A stretch of 64,000 nt of DNA from Amnibacterium sp. CER49 (lineage in GTDB: Bacteria; Actinomycetota; Actinomycetes; Actinomycetales; Microbacteriaceae), in the NCBI RefSeq assembly GCF_029846255.1, contig NZ_JARVWQ010000001.1:1860001-1924000 (forward strand), written 5' to 3'. How positions within the stretch are numbered: position 1 is the first letter of the stretch; every line of letters begins with the position of its first letter. This document shows, piece after piece, positions 17,311-27,565 of the stretch. A program made the position numbers and the translations under genes. A model generated the notes under the pieces. It worked only from the letters and a program-made list of their open reading frames with translations, was not told where the DNA came from and did no database searches.

Positions 17311-18251
17311 CAGATGCCCTTCCCCGCTGCGCGGCGGCCGACGACGGCCCGGGAGGCGGCGTTCACGACGAAGGTGATCACGAAGAGGATGAGGCCCGTC
17401 GCGATGAGGACGTTGACGTTCACCCCGAAGGACTCGGGGAAGTTCAAGGCGATGTTCGCCGCGATCGTCGTCGGGTTCTCGCTGCGGACGAGGAACGGCG
17501 AGATGATCACGCTCGGGGAGAGGACCATCGCGACGGCGAGGGTCTCGCCGAGGGCGCGCCCGAGGCCGAGCATGGCGGCCGAGACGATGCCGGCGCGGCC
17601 GAAGGGCAGCACCGTCATCCGGATCATCTCCCAGCGCGTGGCGCCGAGCGCGAGCGCCGCCTCCTCGTTCAGTCGCGGGGTCTGCAGGAAGATCTCACGC
17701 GACAGGGCGGTGATGATCGGCGTGATCATGACGGCGAGCACGATCGCGACCGTGAGGATCGTGCGGCCCGTGGGGGAGACCGGCCCGGAGAACGGCGGGA
17801 ACCAGCCGAGCACGTGGGTCAGGAACGTGTAGAAGGGCTGCACGAACGGCGAGAAGACGAAGATGCCCCAGGCGCCGTAGACGACGCTCGGCACCGCGGC
17901 GAGCAGATCGATGATGGCGCCGAGGCCGCGGGCGATGCGACGCGGCGCGTAGTGCGAGATGAACAGCGCGATGCCGATCGAGAACGGCACGGCGACGATC
18001 AGGGCGAGCAGCGCGGCCCAGACGGTGCCGAAGACGAGCGGGACGACGTAGGCCCAGAAGCTCGAGAAGCCGTTGTTGAGGTCGGACGCCTTCACCCCGA
18101 ACGCGGGGAGGCTCTGAACGACCAGGAAGATCGCGACGGCGGCGAGCGCGACGAGGATGAGCAGGCCGCCGACGAGGGCGGCTCCGGAGAAGACGCTGTC
18201 GCCGAGTCGCCTCGGCGCCCGGACGGTGGCCGGCGTGGCGGTCGCGGTCAT
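17310..18251 (-). CDS. pstC: Phosphate ABC transporter permease PstC
   Basis: Permease of 313 residues with six membrane helices and the cytoplasmic loop [21 protein letters not shown]. It follows pstS after 99 bases that contain a strong hairpin, which would lower expression of the membrane subunits relative to the binding protein. It forms the heterodimeric phosphate channel with PstA. Confidence 0.95.
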   Translation of the reverse strand: MTATATPATVRAPRRLGDSVFSGAALVGGLLILVALAAVAIFLVVQSLPAFGVKASDLNNGFSSFWAYVVPLVFGTVWAALLALIVAVPFSIGIALFISHYAPRRIARGLGAIIDLLAAVPSVVYGAWGIFVFSPFVQPFYTFLTHVLGWFPPFSGPVSPTGRTILTVAIVLAVMITPIITALSREIFLQTPRLNEEAALALGATRWEMIRMTVLPFGRAGIVSAAMLGLGRALGETLAVAMVLSPSVIISPFLVRSENPTTIAANIALNFPESFGVNVNVLIATGLILFVITFVVNAASRAVVGRRAAGKGI

Positions 18252-18302
18252 TCGATCCTGTTCGTCGTGGAGGGCTGGACGGCCCGGGTGGGGAGATGCT
18301 AA

Positions 18303-18332
18303 CCGCCCCGGACGGGATCTCGTCCGGGGCGG
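18303..18332 (-). terminator. Intercistronic hairpin between pstS and pstC
   Basis: A perfect 12-bp GC-rich stem (18303-18314 with 18321-18332) and a 6-nt loop lie just after the pstS stop. A weak T-containing stretch follows on the minus strand. It probably acts as a leaky terminator or as an RNA-stabilising end, giving more PstS than PstCAB. This differential pattern is well known for binding-protein operons. Confidence 0.7.
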
Positions 18333-18350
18333 TCGGCCGTGCGGGTGCGG

Positions 18351-19478
18351 CTACTTGATGGAGGCCGCCGCGGCCTGCGCCTTCGAGGCGAGCGTGCCGG
18401 TCATCGGCGCCGACTTCGCCGTGGTGGCGGCGGCCTGCTGGCCCTCGGTGCTGGTGATGTACTGCGCGTAGGCCTTCACGAGGGCGCCCTTGGCGGCGTC
18501 CTGGTAGTCGGTGCACGCGATGAGGTAGCTGACCAGGGTCAGCGGGTACTCGCCCGCCGTGGTCGTGGTGCGGTTCACCTTGACGACGACGTCGTTGCCC
18601 GTGTGGGTCGAGTCGAGCGGCGAGGTCTCGGCGGTCTTCGAGGCGAGATCGGCCGAGGGCGCGACGAACGACGAGCCGACCTTGATCTTCGCGACGGACA
18701 GCGTGCCCACCGAGGAGTTGTCGACGTAGCCGATGGAGCCCTTGCCGTTCGTCACGGCGCTGACGACGCCGGAGCCCTTGGCGGCGCCCTCACCCGTCTT
18801 GAAGGGGAACACGTCGTCGGCGGCGGCGGTCCACACCGAGCCGGCGGCCTGGTGCAGGTAGTCCGTGAAGTTCTTCGTGGTGCCGGACTTGTCCGAGCGG
18901 TAGACCGGGGTGATGTTCGAGCTCGGCAGCGAGACGCCCTTGTTGAGCGCGGCGATGGCCGGGTCGTTCCAGGTCGTGATCTTGCCGGAGAAGATCTTCG
19001 CGGTGGTGGTCGCGTCGAGGTTCAGCGTCTTCACGCCGGCGAGGTTGTAGACCAGCGCGACGGACGAGACGTACACCGGGATGTCGATGCCCTTGGTGCC
19101 CGACTTGCACATCTTGAACGAGCCGGCGAGCTCCTCGGGCTTCAGGGCCGCGTCGCTGCCGGCGAAGTCGGCGCCGCCGCCCTCGAACGCCGTGCGGCCG
19201 GCGCCGGAGCCCTGCGGGTCGTAGTTCACGGTCACGCCGCTGTTGGCGGTCTGGAAGCCCTTCTGCCACGCCGTCTGCGCGTTGGACTGCGCGGAGGAGC
19301 CGACACCGTTCAGGGTGCCGTTGAGGTTCGCGGCGGGCGCGGTGCTGGAGGACGACGACGAGCTCGGGGTGCTGGAGGACGACGAGCCGCTGCTGGACTC
19401 GTTGCTGGCGCACGACGAGAGCGCGAGCGCTGCGGTGAGGGCCGTGCCGAGGGCGAGGCCTGCGCGCATGTGCTTCAA
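18351..19478 (-). CDS. pstS: Phosphate-binding lipoprotein PstS
   Basis: Secreted phosphate-binding lipoprotein of 375 residues. The signal peptide ends in LALSSC, followed by a Ser-rich linker of about 25 residues typical of surface lipoproteins. The phosphate loop GVGSS, then GSGAGRTAF and YRSDKSGTTKNF, are characteristic. The TTG at 19478 is preferred because GGAAGG lies 6 nt upstream; the ATG three codons later would be too far from that site. A PHO-box-like repeat lies about 110 bases upstream. Confidence 0.95.
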   Translation of the reverse strand: MKHMRAGLALGTALTAALALSSCASNESSSGSSSSSTPSSSSSSSTAPAANLNGTLNGVGSSAQSNAQTAWQKGFQTANSGVTVNYDPQGSGAGRTAFEGGGADFAGSDAALKPEELAGSFKMCKSGTKGIDIPVYVSSVALVYNLAGVKTLNLDATTTAKIFSGKITTWNDPAIAALNKGVSLPSSNITPVYRSDKSGTTKNFTDYLHQAAGSVWTAAADDVFPFKTGEGAAKGSGVVSAVTNGKGSIGYVDNSSVGTLSVAKIKVGSSFVAPSADLASKTAETSPLDSTHTGNDVVVKVNRTTTTAGEYPLTLVSYLIACTDYQDAAKGALVKAYAQYITSTEGQQAAATTAKSAPMTGTLASKAQAAAASIK

Positions 19479-19585
19479 GAGGTTCCTTCCGAGGAGGAGT
19501 GATGGCAGGTGCCCGGGCAGGGTGCAACCTGCTGGGTGGGCGCCTGCGACGGTACGGAAGGCGGATGGCGCGGTGCGGGCCCTCC

Positions 19586-19607
19586 GGTGAACGGGAGGTG
19601 AACAGGC
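19586..19607 (-). promoter_or_regulatory. PHO-box-like direct repeat upstream of pstS
   Basis: GGTGAAC occurs at 19586-19592 and again at 19597-19603, exactly 11 nt apart. On the pstS strand this reads as two GTTCACC units, matching the direct-repeat unit known for PhoP binding in Streptomyces. The site faces pstS, and phoR/phoP-type genes are in the same window at 28645-30512. Binding is inferred from the repeat and not demonstrated. Confidence 0.75.
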
Positions 19608-19630
19608 CTCCTGTGGTGTTCCCGCCCCGC

Positions 19631-20581
19631 TCACTCCGGAACGGCGTACGTCTCCATGGCGAGGATCCGGTGCGGAGCGGCCGACGCGAGGTGCACGACC
19701 GTGAACTCCGCAGTCGCGAGGATGCCGGCCCGGGTCATCCGGCCGCCGTTCGGGCTGCCGGTCACCTCGGCGATCTGCTCGAGGATCTCGGGCAGCACGG
19801 GCGCGTGGCTGCAGATCACCGTCGTGCGTCCCTTGCCCACCCGGCGCTCGACGTAGGCGCGGATGCCGGATGCGTCGTGGCCGCTGCGTTCCCAGCCCTC
19901 CTGGCTGATCGCCGGCACCTCCTTCACGGGGATCCCCGAGGCCTTCGCGAACGGTGCGACGGTGGCGAGGCAGCGCGCGGCGGGGCTGCTGCCGATGCGG
20001 GTGGGGCCCCAGGCGGCGAGCGCCGGCACGACCGCGCGTGCCTGGGCGCGGCCGCGCGTCGTGAGCTGCCGATCGGCGTCGAGGCCGGAGGGCGAGTCGA
20101 ACTCGGCCTTCGCGTGCCGGAGCACGATCAGGCGGAAGCTGTCGAGGTCGCCGGTGACGGCGAGCTCGGCGAAGCGCTGCACCACCTCGCCGTCGCGCTC
20201 GTAGGTGAGGCGGCGGCGCGCCTTCGCCAGCGGCACCCACTCGATCTCGTCCACCTCGGCGTTCGGGCTGAACCGGCCGCGCTCGAGCTCGGTCTTCGGC
20301 ACCTTCGCCGCCCAGTAGACGACGGTCTTGTCGCGGCCGCCCGGCAGCGTGTACTGCGCCGTGCCGAGGGGCATGCCGAGGGTCACGGCGAAGCCGGTCT
20401 CCTCGGAGATCTCGCGCACGGCGGCCTCCGGCAGGGACTCGCCGGGGTCGACCTTGCCCTTCGGCAGGCTCACGTCGCCGTGCCTCGGCCGCGAGATCAG
20501 GAGGATCTCGATCGCTTTGTGGCGCCGCCGCCAGCACACCGCACCCGCGGCGAGTACCGGGCCCGATGCGGCGTCGGTCAC
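19631..20581 (-). CDS. mutT1: NUDIX hydrolase fused to histidine phosphatase, MutT1 type
   Basis: Two-domain protein of 316 residues. The N-terminal NUDIX box spans about residues 42-64 (GKVDPGES, then REISEETGF). The C-terminal half is a SixA-like phosphatase beginning at LRHAKAEFD near residue 154, with a second catalytic His in [11 protein letters not shown]. Mycobacterial MutT1 with this layout removes oxidised guanine nucleotides. The GTG start overlaps the ppk stop, so it is made together with polyphosphate kinase; another diphosphate substrate is possible. Confidence 0.85.
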   Translation of the reverse strand: MTDAASGPVLAAGAVCWRRRHKAIEILLISRPRHGDVSLPKGKVDPGESLPEAAVREISEETGFAVTLGMPLGTAQYTLPGGRDKTVVYWAAKVPKTELERGRFSPNAEVDEIEWVPLAKARRRLTYERDGEVVQRFAELAVTGDLDSFRLIVLRHAKAEFDSPSGLDADRQLTTRGRAQARAVVPALAAWGPTRIGSSPAARCLATVAPFAKASGIPVKEVPAISQEGWERSGHDASGIRAYVERRVGKGRTTVICSHAPVLPEILEQIAEVTGSPNGGRMTRAGILATAEFTVVHLASAAPHRILAMETYAVPE

Positions 20582-22758
20582 CGGCCCGGGCGCTTCCTCG
20601 TGACGAGCTGCTGCTGCACCGTCGACTGCAGGTCGGCGAGCGCCTTGCCGTTGCGGCCCTTCGCGACCCGGGTCCAGACCCCGATGTCGTCGAGATGCCA
20701 GGACGACGTGGTGTCGCTCATCGCGAGGTCGAACAGCGCCTCGAGCTCGTCGATGTGGCTCTGCCGACCGAGCCGCACGAGGGCCTCGACCCGGCGGTCG
20801 AGGTTGCGGTGCATCATGTCGGCGCTGCCGATGTAGACGAACGGGTCGCCGTCGTTCGCGAAGGCGAAGATGCGCGAGTGCTCGAGGTAGCGGCCGAGGA
20901 CCGAGCGCACCCGGATGGTCTCGCTGAGTCCGGGCACCCCGGGCCGGAGGCTGCAGATGCCGCGCACCCAGATGTCGACCTGCACGCCCGCCTGGCTCGC
21001 GCGGTAGAGGGCGTCGATGATCGCCTCGTCGACCATCGAGTTCACCTTGATGCGGATGCGGGAGGGCCGGCCCGCCTCCGCGTGGGCGCGCTCCGTGTTG
21101 ATGCGCTTCAGCAGTCCCTTGCGCAGGTGCAGCGGGGCGACGAGCAGCCGCCGGAACTTCTTCTCGATGGCGTAGCCGGAGAGCTCGTTGAACAGGCGGG
21201 TGAGGTCGCTCGCGACCTGGTCGTTCGCGGTGAAGAGGCCGAGGTCCTCGTAGATCCGGCTCGTCTTCGGGTTGTAGTTGCCGGTGCCGATGTGGCAGTA
21301 GTTCTTCAGCCGGCCGTCCTCGCGCCGGACGACGAGTGCGAGCTTGCAGTGGGTCTTCAGCCCGACGAGGCCGTAGACGACGTGCACCCCGGCGCGCTCG
21401 AGCTTGCGGGCCCAGTCGATGTTGTTCTGCTCGTCGAAGCGCGCCTTGATCTCGACGAGCGCGAGCACCTGCTTGCCGGCCTCGGCCGCATCGATCAGGG
21501 CCTCGACGATGGGGCTGTCGCCCGAGGTCCGGTAGAGCGTCTGCTTGATCGCGAGCACGTCCGGGTCGGCGGCGGCCTGCTCGAGGAAGGCCTGCACGCT
21601 CGTCGCGAACGACTCGTACGGGTGGTGCACGAGCACGTCGCCGGCGGCGATCGCCGCGAAGAGGTCGGGCTTCGCGTTCGGCTCACCAGGCAGGAACGCG
21701 GGGTTCGTCGCCGGCACGAAGTTCGGGTAGTGCAGGTCGGGCCGGTCGAGGCGGTTCAGCTCGAACAGGTCGGCGAGGTCGAGCGGCCCCGGCAGGTTGT
21801 AGACCTCGTCGCGCGTGATGCCGAGCTCGGAGACGAGCAGCTCGAGCACCGTGTCGTCCATGTCCGCGGTGATCTCGAGGCGGATCGGCGGCCCGAACCG
21901 GCGCCGCAGCAGCTCGCGCTCGAGCGCCTGCAGGAGGTTCTCGGTCTCGTCCTCCTCGATCTCCACGTCCTCGTTGCGGGTGAGCCGGAAGACGTGGTGC
22001 TGCAGCACCTCCATGCCGGGGAACAGGTCGGTGAGGTGGTGCGCGATGAGGTCCTCGAGCAGCACGAACGAGGCGCCGCGACGCACGTCGCCCGCGGTGA
22101 CCGGCACGAGCCGCGGCAGGACCCCGGTCGGCACCTTGAGCCGCGCGAACTCGGTGCGGCCGACCTTCGGGTTGCGCACCTGCACGGCGAGGTTCAGCGA
22201 CAGGCCGCTGATGTACGGGAACGGGTGCGCGGGGTCGACGGCGAGCGGCATCAGCACCGGGAAGATCTCGGTGCTGAACACCTCGCCGAGGCGGTCGCGC
22301 TCGGGCTCGGGCAGGTCGTCGACGGCGACGATGCGGATGCCGGCCTGCTCGAGCGCGGGGCGCACCTGCTGCTGGAACAGGTTCGCGTGCTGCACCTGCA
22401 GCACGTGGGCCGCCGCGTTGATGTCGGCGAGCACCTCCTTGGGTGCCGTGCCCACGTTCGTCGGCACGGCGAGGCCCGTGACGATGCGCCGCTTGAGGCC
22501 CGCCACGCGCACCATGAAGAACTCGTCGAGGTTCGATGCGAAGATCGCGAGGAAGTTCGTCCGCTCGAGGACCGGCAGCGACGGGTCCTCCGCGAGGTCG
22601 AGCACCCGCCGGTTGAAGGCGAGCCACGACAGCTCGCGGTCGAGGAAGCGGTCTGCGGGAAGGTCCCCGGCGTCGTCGAGCGCGGCGGGCGGTGCGTCGT
22701 AGTCGTCGAGGACGTCGGTCACCGAGCGGGCGGTGTCGGCCGCGTCATCCGAGTCCAT
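20578..22758 (-). CDS. ppk: Polyphosphate kinase PPK1
   Basis: Enzyme of 726 residues that makes polyphosphate reversibly from ATP. The N-terminal domain has [16 protein letters not shown] (about residues 37-52) and [17 protein letters not shown]. The autophosphorylated His is in [12 protein letters not shown], the second conserved His is in [10 protein letters not shown], and [19 protein letters not shown] lies between them. The ATG at 22758 follows GGAAGG. Position beside pstS and the NUDIX gene points to a phosphate-economy unit. Confidence 0.95.
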   Translation of the reverse strand: MDSDDAADTARSVTDVLDDYDAPPAALDDAGDLPADRFLDRELSWLAFNRRVLDLAEDPSLPVLERTNFLAIFASNLDEFFMVRVAGLKRRIVTGLAVPTNVGTAPKEVLADINAAAHVLQVQHANLFQQQVRPALEQAGIRIVAVDDLPEPERDRLGEVFSTEIFPVLMPLAVDPAHPFPYISGLSLNLAVQVRNPKVGRTEFARLKVPTGVLPRLVPVTAGDVRRGASFVLLEDLIAHHLTDLFPGMEVLQHHVFRLTRNEDVEIEEDETENLLQALERELLRRRFGPPIRLEITADMDDTVLELLVSELGITRDEVYNLPGPLDLADLFELNRLDRPDLHYPNFVPATNPAFLPGEPNAKPDLFAAIAAGDVLVHHPYESFATSVQAFLEQAAADPDVLAIKQTLYRTSGDSPIVEALIDAAEAGKQVLALVEIKARFDEQNNIDWARKLERAGVHVVYGLVGLKTHCKLALVVRREDGRLKNYCHIGTGNYNPKTSRIYEDLGLFTANDQVASDLTRLFNELSGYAIEKKFRRLLVAPLHLRKGLLKRINTERAHAEAGRPSRIRIKVNSMVDEAIIDALYRASQAGVQVDIWVRGICSLRPGVPGLSETIRVRSVLGRYLEHSRIFAFANDGDPFVYIGSADMMHRNLDRRVEALVRLGRQSHIDELEALFDLAMSDTTSSWHLDDIGVWTRVAKGRNGKALADLQSTVQQQLVTRKRPGR

Positions 22759-22832
22759 GGCGCCATCCTTCCATCGCGGACCCGCCCTCGCAGGGGAGCG
22801 CCAGACGGAACCCGGGATCCGCTCAGGAACGG

Positions 22833-23516
22833 TTACCGGGTGGACGCGAGCCGCTCCTCGTCCTCGGTCACGTTGAAGCGGTAGCCCACGTTGCGCACGG
22901 TTCCGATGAGCCCTTCGAGGTCGCCGAGCTTCGCGCGGAGACGCCGCACGTGCACGTCGACGGTGCGTGTGCCGCCGAAGTAGTCGTAGCCCCACACCTC
23001 GCTCAGCAGCTGCTCGCGCGTGAACACCCGCGACGGATGCGTGGCGAGGAAGCGGAGGAGCTCGAACTCCTTGTAGGTGAGGTCGAGCGGGCGACCGTGC
23101 ACCTTCGCGGAATAGCTCGCCTCGTCGATGACGACGCCGGAGGTCTGGATCTTCGAGCTCACCTCGGGCTGCGCGAGGCGCCCGATCGCCAGCTTGATGC
23201 GCGCGTCGACCTCCGCGGGGCCGGCGGTGACGAGCACGACGTCGTTCGCGCCCCACTCGGCGTTCACCGCGGTGAGGCCGCCCTCGGTGAGGATGAGCAG
23301 CAGCGGCACCGTGATGCCGGTGGTGGTGAGCACCTTGCAGAGCGACTTCGCGCTCGCGAGGTCGTGGCGCGCGTCGACGAGGATCACGTCGGCCGAGGGC
23401 GCGCCGATCAGCTCGGCGGGCTCGGCCGGGATCGCCCGGACCCGGTGGTTCAGCAGGCTCAGGGCGGGCAGCACGTCGTCATCGACCTGCGGGGTGAGGA
23501 TCAGCAGCTGCGCCAC
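22833..23516 (-). CDS. glnR: GlnR-like orphan OmpR-family response regulator
   Basis: Regulator of 227 residues. The N-terminal receiver-like part opens with MAQLLILT and contains [18 protein letters not shown] and a [12 protein letters not shown] stretch that are distinctive of actinobacterial GlnR rather than PhoP. The C-terminal winged helix (about residues 125-220) has [20 protein letters not shown] and a [12 protein letters not shown] recognition helix. GlnR regulates nitrogen genes without a partner kinase. GTG 23516 has GGAGGA 6 nt upstream. Its place next to ppk could link nitrogen and phosphate control. Confidence 0.78.
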   Translation of the reverse strand: MAQLLILTPQVDDDVLPALSLLNHRVRAIPAEPAELIGAPSADVILVDARHDLASAKSLCKVLTTTGITVPLLLILTEGGLTAVNAEWGANDVVLVTAGPAEVDARIKLAIGRLAQPEVSSKIQTSGVVIDEASYSAKVHGRPLDLTYKEFELLRFLATHPSRVFTREQLLSEVWGYDYFGGTRTVDVHVRRLRAKLGDLEGLIGTVRNVGYRFNVTEDEERLASTR

Positions 23517-23639
23517 GGGGGTTCCTCCAGGCGGATGGCGTGCGCTCATAGTAGAGGAGCGCCACGTCCCTGGACCCGCCGCCTTCGACTCCGGGCCGAG
23601 CATCAGCGCGGGCGGGCGCTCCTGCGGCAGGATCGAGCG

Positions 23640-23900
23640 GTGGATCGCAAGCGGACGGCCGTCGTCGCCGTGTGGGCCGGCGTGCTCGTCGCGGTCGTGC
23701 TCGTCGCCGCGCTCGTGCACGGCCCGGTCGTCTACGCGGTGCTCGCGCTCGTCGCGATGATCGCGGTCGCCGTGGCGATGACCGTGCAGCTCGCGGTGGG
23801 GGAGCAGCACGGGTTCGTGGCCCGCGTGATGGCGAGCTCGTGCGGCGCGTTCGCGCTCGTGCTCGTGGGCGCCGCCATCCGCGCCGTCGCCGGCGGGTGA
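23640..23900 (+). CDS. Small membrane protein with three predicted helices
   Basis: Protein of 86 residues with a basic start, two closely spaced hydrophobic helices near residues 8-45 and a third near residues 62-82. It is divergent from the glnR-like gene. Family not recognised. The start GTG 23640 directly precedes the first helix. Confidence 0.6.
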   Translation: MDRKRTAVVAVWAGVLVAVVLVAALVHGPVVYAVLALVAMIAVAVAMTVQLAVGEQHGFVARVMASSCGAFALVLVGAAIRAVAGG

Positions 23901-23943
23901 GCCTGCGCGGGTCCGGAGGGGGCGATCGGTAGACTTCCGAGCC

Positions 23944-24054
23944 ATGCAGCTCGCTCTGGAGATCTTCTACCTCGGGCTGCTCGGCCTCGCCTCGCTCGCC
24001 ATCGCCTTCGTGTCGCTGGTCGTGCTCTACAACCTCTTCCGGGGCCAGCGCTGA
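23944..24054 (+). CDS. 36-residue single-helix membrane peptide
   Basis: A short gene that would encode one membrane helix ([19 protein letters not shown]) with a short acidic start and a basic tail FRGQR. TAGACT at 23930-23935 lies 8 nt before the ATG, so it looks like a real leaderless gene and not chance. It precedes the nitrobindin-like gene by 31 bases and may share its transcript. Function unknown. Confidence 0.6.
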   Translation: MQLALEIFYLGLLGLASLAIAFVSLVVLYNLFRGQR

Positions 24055-24085
24055 CGCACCCCCGCCGCACCTCACCGGAGCGCTC

Positions 24086-24700
24086 ATGATCGACCTGCCC
24101 ACCGGGCTGCCGGCCGAGCTCGTGCCGCTGTCGTGGCTGATCGGCGTGTGGGAGGGCACCGGCCTCGTCGAGTACGAGGTCGGCGACACGGTCCGGCGGC
24201 ACGAGTTCGGGCAGCGGGTCAGCTTCAGCCAGGACGGCGTGCCGTGGCTGAACTACAGCTCGTACACCTGGCTGCCCAACCGCGGTGAGGACGACGACGG
24301 CTCGACCACCCCGCTCGTCTCCGAGTCCGGCTACTGGCGGCTCAGCCGCCCGCCCACGGAGGGCGACCCGGGCCCCGGCATGCTGCCCGGCACCGGGCCG
24401 CGGCCGTTCTCGACCGCGACGAGCGTCGAGACCCTGCGCAACGCCGCCGACGGCTTCGACGTCGAGGTGTCGCTCGTGCACCCGACCGGCGTGACCGAGC
24501 TCTACCTCGGCCGCGTCAAGGGGCCGCGGGTCGATCTCGCCACCGACGCGGTCATGCGCACCGAGAGCGCGAAGGAGTACTCGGCGGCGACCCGGCTCTA
24601 CGGGCTCGTCGAGGGCGATCTGCTCTGGGCCTGGGACATCGCGGCGCTCGGCCAGGAGCTGAAGACCCACGCCTCGGGACGCCTCCGCCGCGTCGACTGA
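24086..24700 (+). CDS. FABP/nitrobindin-like heme-binding beta-barrel protein
   Basis: Protein of 204 residues with the family opening motif GVWEGTG (residues 20-26) and a following beta-rich stretch (FGQRVSFSQDGVPWLNYSS). Proteins of this family form a ten-strand barrel that binds ferric heme and reacts with nitric oxide or peroxynitrite; the axial His is probably in the final KTHASGRLRR segment. It is followed by ygfZ, an arrangement I recall as common in actinobacteria. Confidence 0.82.
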   Translation: MIDLPTGLPAELVPLSWLIGVWEGTGLVEYEVGDTVRRHEFGQRVSFSQDGVPWLNYSSYTWLPNRGEDDDGSTTPLVSESGYWRLSRPPTEGDPGPGMLPGTGPRPFSTATSVETLRNAADGFDVEVSLVHPTGVTELYLGRVKGPRVDLATDAVMRTESAKEYSAATRLYGLVEGDLLWAWDIAALGQELKTHASGRLRRVD

Positions 24701-24774
24701 CCCTCTCCGCTCCGTTACCGCCCAGGACCCCGGCGGGGCGCAGCGGGTGCGATCGCGATACCTACACTCGTCGG

Positions 24775-25911
24775 GTGTCGAGTCCCGAGCCCCAGGAGCA
24801 GGCCCTGCACGAGCCGAGCCCGTTCCTCGCGCTGCCCGGCGCCGTCGCCGCGACCGGCGCCGACGCGGGGGTCGCCGCGCACTACGGCGAGCCCGTCCGT
24901 GAGCAGCGCGCGCTCGCGCAGGGCCGTGCGGTCGTCGACCTGTCGAGCCGCGGCGTGCTGCGGGTCTCCGGCCCCGACCGGCTGACCTGGCTCGACTCGA
25001 TCACGAGCCAGCGCCTCATCGGGCTGGCGCCCGGCGGATCCGCCGAGACGCTGCTGCTCGATCCCTCCGGCCGCATCGAGCACGCCGCCGCGGTCGTCGA
25101 CGACGGCGAGGGCGCCTGGCTCGTCGTCGAGGCCGACGAGGCCGCCCCGTTCGCGACGTTCCTCGACCGGATGCGCTTCCTGAAGCAGGTGACCGTGGAG
25201 GACCGCACCGGCGACACCGCCGTGGTCGCTTCGCTCGGCGCGCCGCCCGAGGCCGTCGCCGACGTCGCGGCCGCCCTCTGGGCCGACCCCTGGTCGACCG
25301 GCGCCGCCGGCGGCGTCACCCGCGCCGAGGGGGAGCACCCGGGCGAGGCGTTCCCGCTGTCGCTCGCGCTCGTGCCGCGGCCCGCGCTCGCCGGACTCGC
25401 GGGGCGCGCCCGTGCGGGGGAGCTGACGGTCGCGGGCACGCTCGCGCTCGAGGCCCTGCGCGTCGCGGCGTGGCGACCCCGGTTCGCCGCGGAGGTCGAC
25501 GCCCGCACCATCCCGCACGAGCTCGACTGGCTGCGCAGCGCCGTGCACCTCGCGAAGGGCTGCTACCGCGGTCAGGAGACCGTCGCGAAGGTGCACAACC
25601 TCGGCAGGCCCCCGCGCCGGCTCGTGCAGCTCGACCTCGACGGGTCGGCCGGCGTGCTGCCCGCGCCCGGCGCGTCGGTCCTCGACGGCGACCGCGAGGT
25701 CGGCGCCGTCACGAGCGTCGCGCTGCACCACGAGGAGGGCCCGATCGCGCTCGCCGTGGTGAAGCGCTCGGTGGCCTCCGACGCGGTCCTCACCGTGCCG
25801 ACCGACGACGGCGCGGTCACCGCAGCGCAGCGGGTGATCGTCCCGGCCGACGCGGGACCGGCCGTGAGCGTGCCGCGGCTCCCGCGGCTCGGCGCCGTGC
25901 GGCGCGACTGA
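24775..25911 (+). CDS. ygfZ: Folate-dependent protein YgfZ (GcvT-like)
   Basis: Protein of 378 residues of the YgfZ/GcvT family, which uses tetrahydrofolate to help maintain iron-sulfur enzymes. The diagnostic motif KGCYRGQETVAK, with the conserved Cys, is near residues 262-273. The N-terminal half carries the GcvT-like fold (VVDLSSRGVLRVSGPDRLTWL). TACACT at 24763-24768 lies 6 nt before the GTG, so translation is probably leaderless. Confidence 0.88.
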   Translation: MSSPEPQEQALHEPSPFLALPGAVAATGADAGVAAHYGEPVREQRALAQGRAVVDLSSRGVLRVSGPDRLTWLDSITSQRLIGLAPGGSAETLLLDPSGRIEHAAAVVDDGEGAWLVVEADEAAPFATFLDRMRFLKQVTVEDRTGDTAVVASLGAPPEAVADVAAALWADPWSTGAAGGVTRAEGEHPGEAFPLSLALVPRPALAGLAGRARAGELTVAGTLALEALRVAAWRPRFAAEVDARTIPHELDWLRSAVHLAKGCYRGQETVAKVHNLGRPPRRLVQLDLDGSAGVLPAPGASVLDGDREVGAVTSVALHHEEGPIALAVVKRSVASDAVLTVPTDDGAVTAAQRVIVPADAGPAVSVPRLPRLGAVRRD

Positions 25912-25932
25912 GCGCCCCGCTCCGCTCAGCAC

Positions 25933-26709
25933 CTAGCGCGGCGCGACCGCGTCCCAGTCGACGGTGAGCTCGCCGAGCCGCCACCGCCTGGCGTCGCCCT
26001 GCACGGGCCAGCCCTCGGCGCGCACCGCCTCCGCCGTCGCGAGGAAGCGCTGCGCCGGCCCGTAGACCGACAGCGGGCTCGCCCGCGCCCACGCGAGATC
26101 GAGCGCGGTGAGCCACGCGTGGATCCCTTCGCCCGGCACGTTGCGGTGGATGAGCGCCTTCGGCAGGCGGGGCGCGACCTCGGCCGGCGTCTCGAGGCCG
26201 GTCAGCCGCAGCGAGAGCGTGAAGCGCTGCGGGCCGTCGGCGGTCACGTCGACCCAGGAGGCGATGCGGCCGACCTCGTTCGAGGTGCCGTCGACGAGCA
26301 CGCCGCCGTCGGCGAGCCGGTCGGTCATCCGCCTCCAGGCGTCCGGCACCTCGGCCTCGTCGTACTGGCGCAGCACGTTCATCGCCCGGATCAGGAGCGG
26401 CCGTTCGCCACCCGGTGCCGGCACCTCGAAGCCGCCGAGGGCGAAGTCGACGCCGTCGCCCGCGGCCGGCAGGGCGGCGGCGACGCGGTCGGGCTCGATC
26501 TCGAGACCGAGCACCCGCACGTCCGGCCGCACCCGGCGCAGCCGTTCGGCGAGCTCGAGCGCGGTCCAGGGGCGCGCCCCGAAGCCGAGATCAACGACGA
26601 GCGGTGCCGGTGGGGCGGCGCGGAGCACGGGCAGGGCGGCGAGGTAGCGGTCGACGCGGCGCAGGCGGTTGGTGCCGGTCGTGCCGCGGGTGACCCTGCC
26701 CTCCGGCAT
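25933..26709 (-). CDS. Putative class I SAM-dependent methyltransferase
   Basis: Protein of 258 residues. [20 protein letters not shown] (about residues 38-57) and [14 protein letters not shown] fit the SAM-binding motifs I and II, but the glycine loop is GFGARP in place of the usual GxGxG. The rest ([23 protein letters not shown]) fits a post-motif region. It is divergent from gpmA with 54 bases between. Substrate unknown. Confidence 0.6.
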   Translation of the reverse strand: MPEGRVTRGTTGTNRLRRVDRYLAALPVLRAAPPAPLVVDLGFGARPWTALELAERLRRVRPDVRVLGLEIEPDRVAAALPAAGDGVDFALGGFEVPAPGGERPLLIRAMNVLRQYDEAEVPDAWRRMTDRLADGGVLVDGTSNEVGRIASWVDVTADGPQRFTLSLRLTGLETPAEVAPRLPKALIHRNVPGEGIHAWLTALDLAWARASPLSVYGPAQRFLATAEAVRAEGWPVQGDARRWRLGELTVDWDAVAPR

Positions 26710-26763
26710 GTGCTCGACCCTACGGCCCGGGAGCCGCCCGCAGGCCGCCCGTACACTGGCCGC

Positions 26764-27522
26764 ATGCCGGCCGAATCGTCGCTCCTGCTCCTCCGCCACG
26801 GCTCCAGCGAGTGGAACGAGAAGAACCTGTTCACCGGTTGGGTCGACGTGCGGCTCACCGATCGGGGTGTGGAGGAGGGACGCCGCGCCGGTCGCCTGAT
26901 CCGCGAGGCCGACCTCGTCCCCGAGCACGTCTACACGTCGGTGCTCACCCGCGCGATCCAGACCGCCGACGAGGCGCTGCTCACCGCCGATCTCGCGTGG
27001 CTGCCGGTCACGCGCCACTGGCGGTTGAACGAGCGGCACTACGGGGCGCTGCAGGGCAAGGACAAGGCCGCCACGCTCGCCGAGTACGGCCCCGAGCAGT
27101 TCAAGACCTGGCGCCGCTCGTACGACGTGCCGCCGCCCCCGCTCGACCCGGGTGCGGAGTACTCGCAGTCGGCCGACCCGCGCTACGCCCTGCTCGGCCC
27201 CGACGTGCCGCGCACCGAGTGCCTGAAGGACGTCGTCGACCGGATGATCCCGTACTGGGACGTCGAGATCGCGCCGCGGCTCCGTGCGGGGCAGCGGGTG
27301 CTCGTCGTCGCGCACGGCAACTCGCTGCGGGCGCTCGTGAAGCACCTCGACGGCATCTCCGACGACGACATCGCCGAGCTGAACATCCCGACCGGCATCC
27401 CGCTGCACTACCGCCTCGACGAGCACCTGCGGCCCGTCGTGCCGGGTGGCGAGTACCTCGACCCCGAGGCGGCCGCGGCCGGCGCCGCCGCGGTGGCGGC
27501 GCAGGGCACCGCCAAGGCGTGA
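26764..27522 (+). CDS. gpmA: 2,3-bisphosphoglycerate-dependent phosphoglycerate mutase
   Basis: Glycolytic enzyme of 252 residues. [20 protein letters not shown] (residues 7-26) contains the phosphorylated His, and the second catalytic His is in [17 protein letters not shown]. The motif [14 protein letters not shown] is diagnostic of the cofactor-dependent mutase. The C-terminus ends in an Ala-rich tail. TACACT at 26752-26757 lies 6 nt before the ATG, indicating leaderless translation. Confidence 0.95.
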   Translation: MPAESSLLLLRHGSSEWNEKNLFTGWVDVRLTDRGVEEGRRAGRLIREADLVPEHVYTSVLTRAIQTADEALLTADLAWLPVTRHWRLNERHYGALQGKDKAATLAEYGPEQFKTWRRSYDVPPPPLDPGAEYSQSADPRYALLGPDVPRTECLKDVVDRMIPYWDVEIAPRLRAGQRVLVVAHGNSLRALVKHLDGISDDDIAELNIPTGIPLHYRLDEHLRPVVPGGEYLDPEAAAAGAAAVAAQGTAKA

Positions 27523-27565
27523 GTCGCACGCTCGTCCACCTGCAGGCGGGCGACGGCTCGGGGGC

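Noticed and set aside
18351-20537. A single long minus-strand frame joining pstS to DNA of the NUDIX gene
   Set aside because: The upstream half is the wrong frame of the NUDIX/phosphatase gene. pstS has its own signal peptide and ribosome site at 19478.
20566-22884. A 772-codon plus-strand frame opposite ppk
   Set aside because: It is the antisense of a clear PPK1 gene and has the low-complexity Val/Glu/Arg composition of such shadows.
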